A stretch of DNA of 64,000 bases from contig NZ_CP104174.1 in the NCBI RefSeq assembly GCF_025200925.1, positions 1,550,001 to 1,614,000 of the forward strand. The letters run 5' to 3'. Source of the DNA: Bradyrhizobium sp. CB1015 (GTDB lineage: Bacteria > Pseudomonadota > Alphaproteobacteria > Rhizobiales > Xanthobacteraceae). Position numbers and translations under genes: made by a program. The notes below the pieces were generated by a model. That model did no database searches, was not told the origin of the DNA, and was given only the letters and a program-made list of their open reading frames with translations. Numbering within the stretch: the stretch's first letter is position 1; every line of letters begins with the position of its first letter. Below are positions 38,151-47,229 of this stretch, piece after piece.

Positions 38151-40206
38151 AGAAGAGATTTTGTTGAGCGGGATGCGATCCCGCGGGGTATTTTGGGTTC
38201 TGTCGCGCTCGTTCGGCGATAGATCGAGCAGCAGTTGTTATCAGCGAGGTGCGGGCGAAGATCCAAGGACCATCCGGAAGAGGATGGATGGATTCGATCT
38301 CGCCGGCTTCAGCGGCCAGCCGGAGCGTCTTGGGCGCGATCTTCAGGAGCTTTGCGGCGTTGCCAAGGTTGAGCCATGGCTCGATCCCGTCCTCGGCAGG
38401 CTTGAACACCGGGATGTGGTAGTTCGAGCGCATTGATGTGACGCGCTCGCGGGTCCAGCGATTGCCGTTGCCGGTCTTGAGGCCGTTGCGATTGAGGAGG
38501 CCGGCAATCAGATCGTCGCTGGCGATCAGCACCAGTTGACGCACGGCCTGGACGATATCGGCCGAGGTGCTGTTGCGCTGTCCGCGCCGGCGCTTCGGCA
38601 AGCGCAACTCGCTGTGGGCGCCCCCCACCCAATGAACGATGAGAACGATCTCCGAGGCCGCGTCGTCGATATCGGCCACGACCTCATGGATGAGGGTGCG
38701 CACAATGCGCTTCTTAAGACGAGCATCCGTCGTCCGCGCATCCCAGACCGTTTTGAGGTTCGAGGCCAGAACGCCGAACGAAGCTGGATCAGCAAGGGGT
38801 GCGGGCGTCGCCACATCATGCATGGCGATCTTGGCCTCAACCTCCGCCGCGTGAGCGAGCGCCCTGTTCCAGCGCGCTTCCAGCTCACTGGCCACCAGCC
38901 GGTTCGCGGGATCAGCGGCATCGTATTGCCGGAAAGCCCTGTCGGCGGCATAGCGCGCCGCTTCGAGGTCGCGACTGAGAGCATCGCGTACCTGATCGCG
39001 CCGCTCCCTGGCTCCCTTGGCGGCAGCGGTTGCGGCGGCGACAGCGCCCGGACCGACGACTCCAAGCAGCGATTCCTCGATGGCGTCATCGACGCGCAGT
39101 CCGCCGAAGGCGATGCAGTGGGCCCCGCCATTATCCATCCAGGCACGGCTGCAGCTGTAGCGCGGGATATGGTTTTCCATGCCGGAGTAGCGGAGTGTGA
39201 GCTTACGACCGCAGCGCTTGCAGCGGATCAGACCGGCCAGCAACGCGTCACCATGCTTGGGCGCGCCGTGATGCCGACTGGTGGGAACATTGCTGCTGAC
39301 CATGGTGCGAATCGCCTCGAACTTCTCCCAGCTCACATACCCTTCGTGAGTGTTGGGCTTCAGCGTCAGCCATTCGTTCCGCGCCTTGCGGCGGATCTTC
39401 ACGCGCACGCCCGCGGTGCCATATCCCGCCGCCACAGCTGTCTTACCATAGGCATAGGCGCCGCCGTAGACCGGGTTCTCAATGATCCGGTGGATGGCAG
39501 AGTAGTTTGGTCGCCGCCAGGCCGTGTCGCCGTTGGTCTGCTTCACCGGAAGATCGAGATTGTACTCGTGGAGCCAGCAGAGCGCCTGACGCGCGCTTCC
39601 CAGTTCCTCGACCTTGTCGAACACCAGCTTGATCGCCTCCTGGACACGCCGATCCGGGTCTTTCTCATAACGATCGCCGGCCTTCACGAAGCCGACGGGC
39701 GCTGTCACAACCAACTCGCCCCGGCGCGCCTTCTCGTAGCGTGCCGAGAGCGAGCGCTGGCGCAACAGATCCAGCTCGTACTCGTTGAGGCTGCCCTTGA
39801 GCCCGAGCAGCAGGCGGTCGTTGCCGTGTCTTGGCGCATAGATGGTCTCTTGATCGACCAGAACGGTGTCGACCACGCGGCACATCTCGATGAGTTGCTG
39901 CCAATCCCGGCTGTTGCGGGCGAAGCGCGAGACCTCGCGGGCGCAAACCGCACCAACCTTGCCAAGGCAAACCTCCGCTACCATCCGCTCAAAACCAGCG
40001 CGTTGTATGCCGCCGGCGGCTGAACGACCGAGATCATCATCGATCACTTCAACCTCTGACCACCCGAGAGCCGTCAGCCGGTCCCGCATGGCGTATTGCA
40101 GCGCGCTGCTCTCGCGATTGTGCAACACCTGATGGGCCGAGGATTGACGCACGTGAAGAATCGCCTTGCGCTCCAGATGATGAGGCCTGACCTTGTCAGA
40201 GATCAT
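38137..40206 (-). CDS. Large serine recombinase
   Basis: A site-specific recombinase of 689 residues. The N-terminal resolvase domain has [11 protein letters not shown] with the nucleophilic Ser region, [16 protein letters not shown], and [20 protein letters not shown] with VSRFARN. The recombinase domain ([34 protein letters not shown]) and zinc ribbon (CKRCGRKL) follow, then a coiled coil (about 380-470) and a C-terminal HTH-like part ([20 protein letters not shown]). Start at 40206 because GGAGG lies 7 nt upstream and the conserved region begins there. The length fits large serine integrases. A 90-residue partner overlaps its start. The frame is complete, so it could still be active. Confidence 0.85.
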   Translation of the reverse strand: MISDKVRPHHLERKAILHVRQSSAHQVLHNRESSALQYAMRDRLTALGWSEVEVIDDDLGRSAAGGIQRAGFERMVAEVCLGKVGAVCAREVSRFARNSRDWQQLIEMCRVVDTVLVDQETIYAPRHGNDRLLLGLKGSLNEYELDLLRQRSLSARYEKARRGELVVTAPVGFVKAGDRYEKDPDRRVQEAIKLVFDKVEELGSARQALCWLHEYNLDLPVKQTNGDTAWRRPNYSAIHRIIENPVYGGAYAYGKTAVAAGYGTAGVRVKIRRKARNEWLTLKPNTHEGYVSWEKFEAIRTMVSSNVPTSRHHGAPKHGDALLAGLIRCKRCGRKLTLRYSGMENHIPRYSCSRAWMDNGGAHCIAFGGLRVDDAIEESLLGVVGPGAVAAATAAAKGARERRDQVRDALSRDLEAARYAADRAFRQYDAADPANRLVASELEARWNRALAHAAEVEAKIAMHDVATPAPLADPASFGVLASNLKTVWDARTTDARLKKRIVRTLIHEVVADIDDAASEIVLIVHWVGGAHSELRLPKRRRGQRNSTSADIVQAVRQLVLIASDDLIAGLLNRNGLKTGNGNRWTRERVTSMRSNYHIPVFKPAEDGIEPWLNLGNAAKLLKIAPKTLRLAAEAGEIESIHPLPDGPWIFARTSLITTAARSIAERARQNPKYPAGSHPAQQNLFSSIT

Positions 40207-40465
40207 GATCGACCTCCTTCGCGGGCAGCGTTGCTGTCCTCGCAGCATGGTCGAGGATCAACTGCGTCATCAGGCTCGTGAGGGCCGCCCGGGCTTCCGC
40301 CGGCAACTCCAGCCATGCGGGCGCGCCGATGGCGCCGTTTGACAGGCCACTCCCGAACAGATCCATCTGCGGCTGCGGCTGCGGCCGCGGCTGCGGCTGC
40401 GGCTGCGGCCGCGGTTGTCGATTGTGTCGGTATCCGCTCCCTGGCATTGCCGTCTGGCGTGACAT
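40196..40465 (-). CDS. Small recombinase partner protein
   Basis: 89 residues, ending 11 nt inside the recombinase gene. The first third is a Pro/Gln repeat (about residues 18-33) from a hexamer microsatellite. The remainder ([41 protein letters not shown]) is helical and has the pattern of small proteins found ahead of such recombinases in rhizobial transposons. The overlap suggests translational coupling. The role is unknown; an accessory function in recombination is likely by position. Confidence 0.55.
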   Translation of the reverse strand: MSRQTAMPGSGYRHNRQPRPQPQPQPRPQPQPQMDLFGSGLSNGAIGAPAWLELPAEARAALTSLMTQLILDHAARTATLPAKEVDHDL

Positions 40466-40946
40466 GAGTCGCTCCCCGATTCTGGTCGTGAGAGACTCTG
40501 GATGCGCCAGAAAGCAGGGCAGCTGATGACGTTCGACCCTTCAACGCCAGATCGAGAAGCGCAGAGAGCGCCGCAAGTGCATCGATGCTGACAAACGGCT
40601 GAGCTGCCAAAAGCTCGGCGTCAGGGCATGCTGCCCGATCGAACGTCCATGCTGGAACCTCCAACCATCGATCCGCTTGCGATCCATCCAGAGAGCAGCG
40701 GAAAGTGACATCATCAGCCTTCCCGACCGTTCCATGAACGCAAACTCGGCGACCAAACCAGGGATGAAATCGATAAAGAACCTCGCGAAAAACGGTTTTG
40801 TGGGCGTTCTTGAGTCTTGTTGTACAACGAAGAGCGGCCCCATTGCGCGATCGGCAATCGACCGCCGATTTTACTGCAAAACCACGTCGGCGCATCCAGC
40901 CCGCCAACGTGATCACGGCGAAAAACTCTAGTTCTGAATGGTTCAC
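40203..40946 (-). CDS. Recombinase-operon upstream gene, C-terminus uncertain
   Basis: An open frame of 247 residues upstream of the recombinase. The central part is convincing: [76 protein letters not shown]. After residue about 180 the frame enters a poly-Ala tract created by the hexamer repeat and then overlaps the small partner gene in another frame, so the native stop was probably near the repeat. The gene order matches a three-gene rhizobial recombinase module. Function unknown. Confidence 0.45.
   Translation of the reverse strand: MNHSELEFFAVITLAGWMRRRGFAVKSAVDCRSRNGAALRCTTRLKNAHKTVFREVLYRFHPWFGRRVCVHGTVGKADDVTFRCSLDGSQADRWLEVPAWTFDRAACPDAELLAAQPFVSIDALAALSALLDLALKGRTSSAALLSGASRVSHDQNRGATHVTPDGNARERIPTQSTTAAAAAAAAAAAAAAADGSVREWPVKRRHRRARMAGVAGGSPGGPHEPDDAVDPRPCCEDSNAAREGGRS
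40368..40414. repeat. CTGCGG/CCGCGG hexamer microsatellite
   Basis: A run of about eight hexamers. In one frame it encodes Pro-Gln/Pro-Arg repeats, in another a tract of Ala in the overlapping upstream frame. It is prone to slippage, so copy number could differ between strains and change or shift both encoded proteins. Confidence 0.75.
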
Positions 40947-41114
40947 AGTTCGGTCTCGCTACAGCGACAAAAGGGCATTATCAAAGCTTGGACTAAGAAC
41001 CGAGTCGCACCTCTGATTGCTGTGCTGGCGCGCAGTTCGCTCGGCGCACCGAATTTGTACCATCGCTTGACGGCTGTGCCGCCGGATCTATTGCCTCGCC
41101 GTAGAAATAGGACT

Positions 41115-41130
41115 TGGCATTATAAATGCT
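41115..41130 (+). promoter_or_regulatory. Candidate sigma-54 promoter
   Basis: TGGCATTATAAATGCT has the GG and GC dinucleotides at correct -24/-12 spacing (10 bases between). Transcription would start near 41140, about 50 bp before the esterase start. I found no good TGT-N10-ACA within the preceding 200 bp. Confidence 0.35.
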
Positions 41131-41189
41131 TCAACAGCACACTGTAGTTAGGCCGCGCTATGTAGGCCGTCTCTATGCAGGAGTGTTCG

Positions 41190-42866
41190 GTGCAAACCAA
41201 GTCAATCATAATGATCTTATTGAGATTTGTGATGTTCTCGACAAGTGCCGTGGCAGGGGCATTAAACGAAACATGCCCTGAATGCGTAACACTTGAGGGA
41301 GGGATGGCAAAGGGCGTGATCGAGGATGGGATCCTGAGCCTCAAAGGAATTCCCTACGCGGCTCCGCCGGTGAGCGATTTGCGATTCCGCCCACCATCTT
41401 TGCCTAATCATTGGCAAGGAATTCTTGAGGCAGCGAACTATCGGACAATCTGTCCACAAATCGAGGATCCGCTCGAAAGTTATCCCAAAGCGGCCATGGC
41501 GCATGAGGTTGTCGTAGGCGGAGTCACAACTCGCTTGTTCGAGGATGAAGATTGTCTTTACCTTAATGTCTGGAAGCCTGCGAAGCAGGTCAGGAATTTG
41601 CCAATCATGATCTATCTTCCCGGCGGAGGCTTCATTGCCGGTGGCGCGTCCGACGTTTATAATGGGGCAGCAGTTGCTCGAAAGGATGTGGTCGTCGTCA
41701 CGATCAACTATCGTATCGGCTTGCTGGGATTTGCGGAGGTAGGTGCGCTCGACCCTTCCTATTCCGGTAGCGGCAACAACGGCCTGCGCGATCAGATCGC
41801 AGCGCTTGAGTGGGTTCGACGTAACGCGACGGCGCTCGGCGGGGACTCTGATAATGTCACGGTATTCGGTGAATCGGCCGGTTCGATCTCAATCGCCGCA
41901 CACCTCGTGTCTCCCTCGCTGAAAAAGCCATTTCAACGGGCGATCCTGCAAAGCGGGGCCTACAATCTAATTCGCACCAGGAGATCGGCGGAAGCGACAG
42001 TGAAAAAAGTCATGGACGTCGGATCCTTGAAAACCATGGCGCAGATCAAAACGGCGCCCGTTCGAGATCTATTGCTGCAGGCCCACGCTACCGGTGAGCC
42101 GGATGGTTTCTTCGCTCCCGTCGCAGATGGTTCGGGGGTCGCCCTCGATCCTGCCGAAGCACTCGCCTCCGGAACGTCAAGACATGTTGGGATCATGCTT
42201 GGGACGAATGCAAACGAAATGAACTACTGGGCAATGTATGACAGCAAGTTCCGCAATCCGTTCGTGGAAGACACCGATCTCGGCGCAAAGATCGATGTCT
42301 TCTCTATGTTACCCTCCATACGGGACACCTCAGAGGAGAAACGGGAGGAAGTGAAACGCAAGCTCATGAGTACGTATGAGAAGGTTCTCGGGACGACGGA
42401 TCAAAGAACAATCGAAGCGGCGCTGGTTGATGACGTGATAATGACGCAACCGGCAACACACCTAGCCGAGCGCCAATCGGCCTCGGGCGGCAAGGTGTGG
42501 CTCTATCGCTTCACTTGGCATGTGCCCCCAAAGTATCTCGATCCTGCGCTGCCCCCGTTGGGGGCGTTTCATTCAATTGAACTTCCATTCATGTTCGGCA
42601 CCGGTGATTTCAGCCAAATTCCAGGTGGTCTTGCGCTGTCGAAGGCCCCGGGCTCGGATATCTCTCGGCTGACTAATCAGATGTTGACCGCGTGGACGAA
42701 TTTCGCAAAGAAGGGAGACCCTAATGGCGTTGGCGTGCCGGAATGGCCTTCCTACGACACAAACAAACGCGTCGTGATGGTGTGGTCAGCAGATTCTGAG
42801 GCGGTTGCGGACCCTGACGGGTCACGCCGTGAAATCTGGGAGCGCTGGCACTTTAACCCTTATTGA
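41190..42866 (+). CDS. Secreted type-B carboxylesterase
   Basis: An alpha/beta hydrolase of the carboxylesterase/lipase (COesterase) family, 558 residues, hydrolysing ester bonds, exported to the periplasm or outside. A signal peptide covers about the first 22 residues (IIMILLRFVMFSTSAVAGA). Family marks: GIPYAAPPVSDLRFRPP, EDCLYLNVWKP, PIMIYLPGGGFIAGG (oxyanion hole), the nucleophile elbow VTVFGESAGSISI (Ser), LGTNANEMNYW (Glu) and GAFHSIELPFMFG (His). The triad is complete and the frame intact. I prefer the GTG at 41190 because AGGAG sits 6-7 nt before it; an in-frame ATG at 41175 is possible. A sigma-54-like element lies upstream. Confidence 0.85.
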   Translation: MQTKSIIMILLRFVMFSTSAVAGALNETCPECVTLEGGMAKGVIEDGILSLKGIPYAAPPVSDLRFRPPSLPNHWQGILEAANYRTICPQIEDPLESYPKAAMAHEVVVGGVTTRLFEDEDCLYLNVWKPAKQVRNLPIMIYLPGGGFIAGGASDVYNGAAVARKDVVVVTINYRIGLLGFAEVGALDPSYSGSGNNGLRDQIAALEWVRRNATALGGDSDNVTVFGESAGSISIAAHLVSPSLKKPFQRAILQSGAYNLIRTRRSAEATVKKVMDVGSLKTMAQIKTAPVRDLLLQAHATGEPDGFFAPVADGSGVALDPAEALASGTSRHVGIMLGTNANEMNYWAMYDSKFRNPFVEDTDLGAKIDVFSMLPSIRDTSEEKREEVKRKLMSTYEKVLGTTDQRTIEAALVDDVIMTQPATHLAERQSASGGKVWLYRFTWHVPPKYLDPALPPLGAFHSIELPFMFGTGDFSQIPGGLALSKAPGSDISRLTNQMLTAWTNFAKKGDPNGVGVPEWPSYDTNKRVVMVWSADSEAVADPDGSRREIWERWHFNPY

Positions 42867-43140
42867 TTGACAACCCGGATCGGTAATGTCCCGCCCGCTG
42901 TATCGCGGCTACGCCAGATTGCTGCGACGATGGCCGACAAGGTGTCGCCGCACGCGCCATGTCCCCAGGCAACGTTCGCCGTCTCCGAGGGCCTTGGATC
43001 TGCCTCTACTACATTGAGCCAGCAGTGGCCTCGCGCCTCTCCTCCGCCGAATAGTAGTCCGTTCTGTTAATCGCGGGGACAGTGTCATGTCGGTGACGAG
43101 GCGATCGAGCACGCCGATTTCAGTTGTAGTCAGTCGTCCG

Positions 43141-43905
43141 TTAAGAAGGCGAATTGAGCGGGGCGGGACGGCCGAACGTGCGCCATAGCTGGAGCAGGAT
43201 GAGGCACAAGAGTTCTCTGAGCCAGGCGAGGATGCGGCGGAAGTTGTGGCCGACGGCTGAGAGGATGACTTTAGCCGCATCGCCGGCGCGGCCTTTGAGG
43301 TAGCAGCGGCCGAGGTGACCATCGGCCTTCAGGTGTCCGATGATGGGTTCGATGGCGGAGCGGCGGCGCAGCTCGCGCTTGATGACACCGAAGACGCCGC
43401 GCTTCTGGCCGGAGATGAAGATCCGTCGGTGATTTTGTGCGTCGTGGCCGCGGTATCCCTTGTCGACATAGGCCCGCTCGATCGCGCAGCCGGTGAGTGT
43501 CTCGGTGGGGTCGATGACGTCCCGCAAGGTGTGACCGTCGTACGGGTTATCGGGTAGCGCCCTGGCGTGCAGCACGAACAGGCCCCGGGAGAACGGCGGT
43601 TGTTGGTGACGATGGAGGCTTTGACGCCGAACTCGTAAGGCGCGGCTGCTTTGCCCTTGCCGATGCACTCCACCTCCGGGGCGTGGAAGGAAGAAAGCTT
43701 GAAGCCGCGCTGGCGCTGCTGCTGCGAGCGGATCTGCGAGGCCCGGCTGAGCGGGAGGGGCAGCTGCCGCTGGTGCCGCTTCAATTGCTTGGCATGGCCG
43801 TAGCGTCCCGCCATCATTGTCGCGGTTTTGGCAATGCGAAGATAGGACCGCCGCAGCTTGACCCCGTGCTTCCTCGCCAGTGGCGGAGACAGCGCTAACT
43901 CCCAA
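43141..43905 (-). pseudogene. IS5-family transposase, N-truncated and frameshifted
   Basis: The first part reads RKHGVKLRRSYLRIAKTA, VECIGKGKAAAPYEFGVK; after a one-base shift follow DNPYDGHTLRDVIDPTETL, AYVDKGYRGHD (catalytic Asp), SAIEPIIGHLKADGHLGRCY (Glu region) and GDAAKVILSAVGHNFRRIL. This is the C-terminal two thirds of an IS5-type transposase. The N-terminus is missing beyond 43905. Confidence 0.75.
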
Positions 43906-43958
43906 TCACCGTAAGCGGCCTGCCGCCCCGGGACCGGTGTGATCCTTTAGGCCATCGA

Positions 43959-44120
43959 TTACCTTGAGCGCGGCTTCGAGTCATCTCGAAGGCGCTTCGT
44001 AATGCGCAGAACGCCGCTCGCAAGCTCCTCACGGCTGATTTCTGCAACGTGAGCGACTTTTTCTTCGAGGTCGCGTATAGCTTCGCCGATCGTGTGCAGC
44101 GAGCATGTGCTAGGCATCAT
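43959..44120 (-). CDS. Small helical hypothetical protein
   Basis: 53 residues from ATG at 44120 with GGACGGAG upstream. The sequence HTIGEAIRDLEEKVAHVAE, ISREELASGVLRITKRL is a single amphipathic helix pair. No family is recognised and the short length makes it tentative. Confidence 0.35.
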   Translation of the reverse strand: MMPSTCSLHTIGEAIRDLEEKVAHVAEISREELASGVLRITKRLRDDSKPRSR

Positions 44121-44652
44121 CCGCTCCGTCCTGATTAAGGGTCCGGCATGCGCCGAACCACGGCGTAAAAGGCGTCCGCTACACGGTTGAGTAAAGCGGA
44201 TGGCGTTGCGGGAAAATCTGTCCCCATCTCGCGTCTGAGCGCCTCGAATTCGGATAAGGTCGAAAGAGGGCAATCCGCCACGGCGTCCATTTTTGAGCAG
44301 ATAATTTCAACTCGGGATCGCCAATCGGCCGCTGTTCTTCAGTTCGCTGTGGCCCGTACGTGTCTTCTGCCGGTGTATGGCTTGGCCTACGGACGCAGTC
44401 CGTGAATGCTTGGATTGCCGCTACCACTTCCGTCCTAGGCACGGCAGTTACTCGGAGCCAGCTCGAGAGTTGCAGGCCGAGCGCTTTGATATGGCATGCT
44501 CGCGGGGCGCGGCAACCCACTGGTGCTGGTAGGTGTCCTCCGGTACTTTTCGACGATATTGCTTTGTTGGTCCCCCTTGGGAATTTGAGCCTCTTGGGAG
44601 CGAGCCCGGTTAGCCTTGCCAATCCAAGGGCGAAGGCTGGCCACCGAGATCT
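44121..44652. other. Intergenic, no gene recognised
   Basis: Frames on both strands have mixed composition and no domain. A long minus-strand frame covering 44179-44781 runs through repeat copy D and is judged spurious. Confidence 0.35.
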
Positions 44653-44775
44653 GCGGCACGTGATAGGGACAGCGCGCTGTGTCGGGGGAAGATCAGTGCT
44701 AGCTTCATCGGCAGCGCGGGCGCGGTAGGGACAGCGTCGTTGCGCATTTCCGGCGCCGAGGCGCGCCCGCGCTGC
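44653..44775. repeat. Dispersed tandem-hairpin repeat, copy D (rearranged)
   Basis: The first hairpin has its 5' arm (GCGGCACGTGATA, GGGACAGCGC) but then TCGGGGGAAGATCA, identical to the right terminus of the IS3 element, and only a rest of the 3' arm (GCTAGCTTC). The second hairpin is complete with stem GCAGCGCGGGCGCG / GCGCGCCCGCGCTGC. Confidence 0.65.
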
Positions 44776-44837
44776 TTCCATCGTGGGCTAAGCCCCGTCA
44801 TGGTAGCTATGCTCGTTCTGCGAGCGATAAGATCCTG

Positions 44838-45038
44838 GTCAGCTTCTTTCGCCGCTTGAGGCTGGCTGCCCCCGAAATTAGCGGTGCGCCGCAGGGACAG
44901 CGCTTCCTCAGGGTAAACGCGAGAAACTTTTCAAGCGCCTAGTCATGTTGCCGCTAATTTCAAAGGGTAGTGCGGGCGTGGCGGGGACAGCGCCTGACAC
45001 CGCGCAGCCGAACGGCGCCGAGTTGCGCCCGCACTACC
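44838..45038. repeat. Dispersed tandem-hairpin repeat, copy E (complete)
   Basis: The best copy: GTCAGCTTCTTTCGCCGC leader, hairpin 1 with GAAATTAGCGGTGCG and GCCGCTAATTTC arms, hairpin 2 with GTAGTGCGGGCG and GCCCGCACTAC arms. Each contains GGGACAGCGC and GCGCC(G/T)AGT. Total about 200 bp. Confidence 0.7.
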
Positions 45039-45060
45039 GGCGATCTGGGATGGACAAGCA

Positions 45061-45345
45061 TCACGGACACTCAGCGAGTGAAAGAAGATTGTCCGGCTGA
45101 ATGCCGTCTGCCGTCGTCTTGATGTACTTGTGCCCTTCGTGTTTGGCCACGATCAAACCAGCAGTCAGCCCGTCTTCCTGGACATAGAATTCCCACGCGC
45201 CGCTTTCGATGTCTCTGATCGTCTGAACGACAGATTGCTTCCAGTGACTTCCGTTCGAATATACCCCGCCGATGCTGCTAATTCTCTCGTGTGGATTCGT
45301 GCTGTCGGTCTTACTGACGCAGCGAACGCGTGCGAGTCTGGCCAC
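45061..45345 (-). CDS. DUF3892-like small protein
   Basis: 94 residues: VRCVSKTDSTNPHERISSIG, GGVYSNGSHWKQSVVQTI, RDIESGAWEFYV and HKYIKTTADGIQPDNLLSL followed by AECP. This matches the DUF3892 pattern (IGG, W, IE-G--FYV, KYLKT-AD, NLLSLPECP). The family is small, common in mobile regions and of unknown function. It is intact. The start is uncertain by a few residues. Confidence 0.7.
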   Translation of the reverse strand: MARLARVRCVSKTDSTNPHERISSIGGVYSNGSHWKQSVVQTIRDIESGAWEFYVQEDGLTAGLIVAKHEGHKYIKTTADGIQPDNLLSLAECP

Positions 45346-46075
45346 GGGGTCTCTTCTTCCGCATGCAAAAGGAGCAACAAGGTTAGCGTTCAGTGGCGGA
45401 CCATGCCGCCGACCAATTCAGGTAGGTGCCCCGGTTACTTGTCTGCGCCATGATCTGGTGGCGCCTCGGGAATATGTCTCTGGAGCAAAGGTGGCCAACC
45501 ACAGTCTTCGTAGACGGGGCTCGGCCACCGGCGCTGCGGCGCTTGCGAAGCGTACCCTAAGGGTAGCTACAGGCCAACGGATGCACATATTCGAGCGGTA
45601 TCACGTCGCTACGCTCAGAGGCGCTTGCGGTGCTTGCAGCCAATCAGGCCCGCGCGGCCGATCAGTCTTTGAGCCTGGCAGATCGCCAAGTCGCGACGCT
45701 CGATGCCGAGGACGCTCAGGAAGTGCTAGGATCCTCGATTGCGTGAAACTCGACCCGGGGCCGGAGGAGGCACGGAAGATCGCTGCGCGCATACGCATGC
45801 TTCTAGAAGGGAAGAAGTGAGCCGCCAAGTTGACGGCGCGAAGGACGAGTCGGCTGCTCGATCACATCCCGCCTGTCATTCCTCAGAAATGGAGATTCTG
45901 CAAGGAGCGAAATTTCTGCGGCCTTGTCGAAGACTGCGGCCTGTCAGTGGACAGAGTAGCCCTATTGGTGGACGACACATCCTTGGTAATCGTCGGCGGC
46001 TTCTGATAATCGAAACGCGGCATCGGCTGCTCGCGTGGTAGTTCTCGGCTTGCGTGGACCGCCGCCTCTCTCGTC
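45346..46075. other. Degenerate region, no complete gene
   Basis: Frames change often. ANGCTYSSGITSLRSEALA with VLAANQARA at 45573 onward and RQVATLDAEDAQEVLGSSIA further on look like C-terminal remains of one protein, related to the relic at 31736. The parent is unrecognised. Confidence 0.35.
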
Positions 46076-46924
46076 TTAGACATGGTCGGTCTCCAACTTG
46101 TTGAGGTTTTGGGGGTAGTAGTGCTTTCGCTTGATCCACTTGAAACGTTCGTGCCGCGTCACCACGGCGATGTCAACCTCGCCGCCAACCGTATCGGCGC
46201 CTGGTAGGAAACGAACGAAACCTTTGGTGGTTTCGACAAGAAAACTACAAAGTTCGATTGCGTCTTGAACCGGCATTCCAGGGTGCATTAACGGAGCCAC
46301 GGTTTCAGAGCTTATGAAGTCCATCAAGCCCGGAAGGTCGGCGTCGGATACTCCCACTTTTCTCAGCGATTCCACAAGAGTGTTGTCGTAACCCATGACC
46401 AATCGATTAATGGCACTCGGTTGACCACCCCAAAATAGGTCGCTTTGGCCGTCTCGACACAAGCATTCAACTGTCGCAGCCCCATTTACGATGCCCACCT
46501 TGAACAACTCGTGGGTGTCGGAATCTGACGAATAGCCGCCGATCCAAAAATCGAGTGAATGATCGCCCTCAATCTTGGAAGCTGCCGAGTACTTGTCGGT
46601 GAACAGGAAATCGTGTGCCTTCTCCGCGACTTCAGCAACTGAGTATTTGTCGGGGTTGAGCTGGTACTTGCTGCCGTCCGTCTTAAACTCCCGGCGCAGG
46701 TCCTTCGCGAGTGAGTGAATGGGGGCGTTGCCGATAGCTCCCAAGCCCGAGGTCATGCCGACCACCGGCAGGCGCTTGTCCAGGTTGAACACTTTGTTCC
46801 CGTACTGGTACACACGCTCAATCACTACCTCGCCGGTAGTCCGGTTAGCACCCAAGAGGCTGGTAGCACTATCCGCAGCAAAGACCAAACCATCGTGGAC
46901 GCAGGCAGCAACACACACAGTCAT
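46076..46924 (-). CDS. Proteasome-like Ntn hydrolase
   Basis: 282 residues. After Met removal the N-terminus is TVCVAACVHDGLVFAADS, aligning with proteasome beta subunits: Thr1 nucleophile, Asp at position 17 of the mature chain, then YGNKVFNLDKRLPVVGMTSG with Lys (position 43 because of a longer loop) and the Gly-rich S1 strand. The rest (DHSLDFWIGGYSSDS, VGIVNGAATVECLC) fits the alternating strands of the Ntn fold. AAGGA precedes the ATG. It is a stand-alone, HslV/Anbu/BPH-like protein; no ATPase partner is adjacent. Expected activity is autoprocessed peptide hydrolysis, substrate unknown. The frame is intact in a region where most genes are broken. Confidence 0.75.
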   Translation of the reverse strand: MTVCVAACVHDGLVFAADSATSLLGANRTTGEVVIERVYQYGNKVFNLDKRLPVVGMTSGLGAIGNAPIHSLAKDLRREFKTDGSKYQLNPDKYSVAEVAEKAHDFLFTDKYSAASKIEGDHSLDFWIGGYSSDSDTHELFKVGIVNGAATVECLCRDGQSDLFWGGQPSAINRLVMGYDNTLVESLRKVGVSDADLPGLMDFISSETVAPLMHPGMPVQDAIELCSFLVETTKGFVRFLPGADTVGGEVDIAVVTRHERFKWIKRKHYYPQNLNKLETDHV

Positions 46925-47074
46925 CTAAATTCCTTCTCTTTGCTTCCTTCGGGCCTTAAGCTCAGGTGTAATCGCGGAGAATGCCACCGCGAACGCAGAG
47001 TCTATTTAATAGACAGCTTCCGAAAATCCGTGCGACTACAGGGCTGATGTTTTGTCGCCCCTGAAGGTCTGCCG

Positions 47075-47208
47075 ATGGTCAGAACGGAAAGCCCCAATCA
47101 ATCTGCGTTCACGCGCCCTCGCCGGGGATTGCGCAGTGAAGACGAGGCGTTCTACGTCGGCGTGTCTCTGAGCTGGCTCCGGTTGTCTGAACAGCAATTC
47201 CGCGTCGT
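47075..47208 (+). pseudogene. AlpA/excisionase-like HTH fragment cut by IS3
   Basis: From an ATG with AAGG upstream: PRRGLRSEDEAFYVGVSLSW, the start of a small HTH protein like AlpA or phage excisionases. The left end of the IS3 element (TAAGTGGAG) begins at 47209 inside it, so the C-terminal half is lost. Confidence 0.5.
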
Positions 47209-47229
47209 TAAGTGGAGCTTCTGTCAGAG

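Noticed and set aside
38536..40023. 495-residue plus-strand frame opposite the serine recombinase
   Set aside because: The recombinase on the other strand has clear domains and a ribosome binding site; the plus frame does not.
40368..40414. Hexamer run as a CRISPR or regulatory iteron
   Set aside because: Simple-sequence microsatellite inside overlapping genes with no spacer structure.
44179..44781. 200-residue minus-strand frame
   Set aside because: It runs through hairpin-repeat copy D and has no domain or codon-use support.
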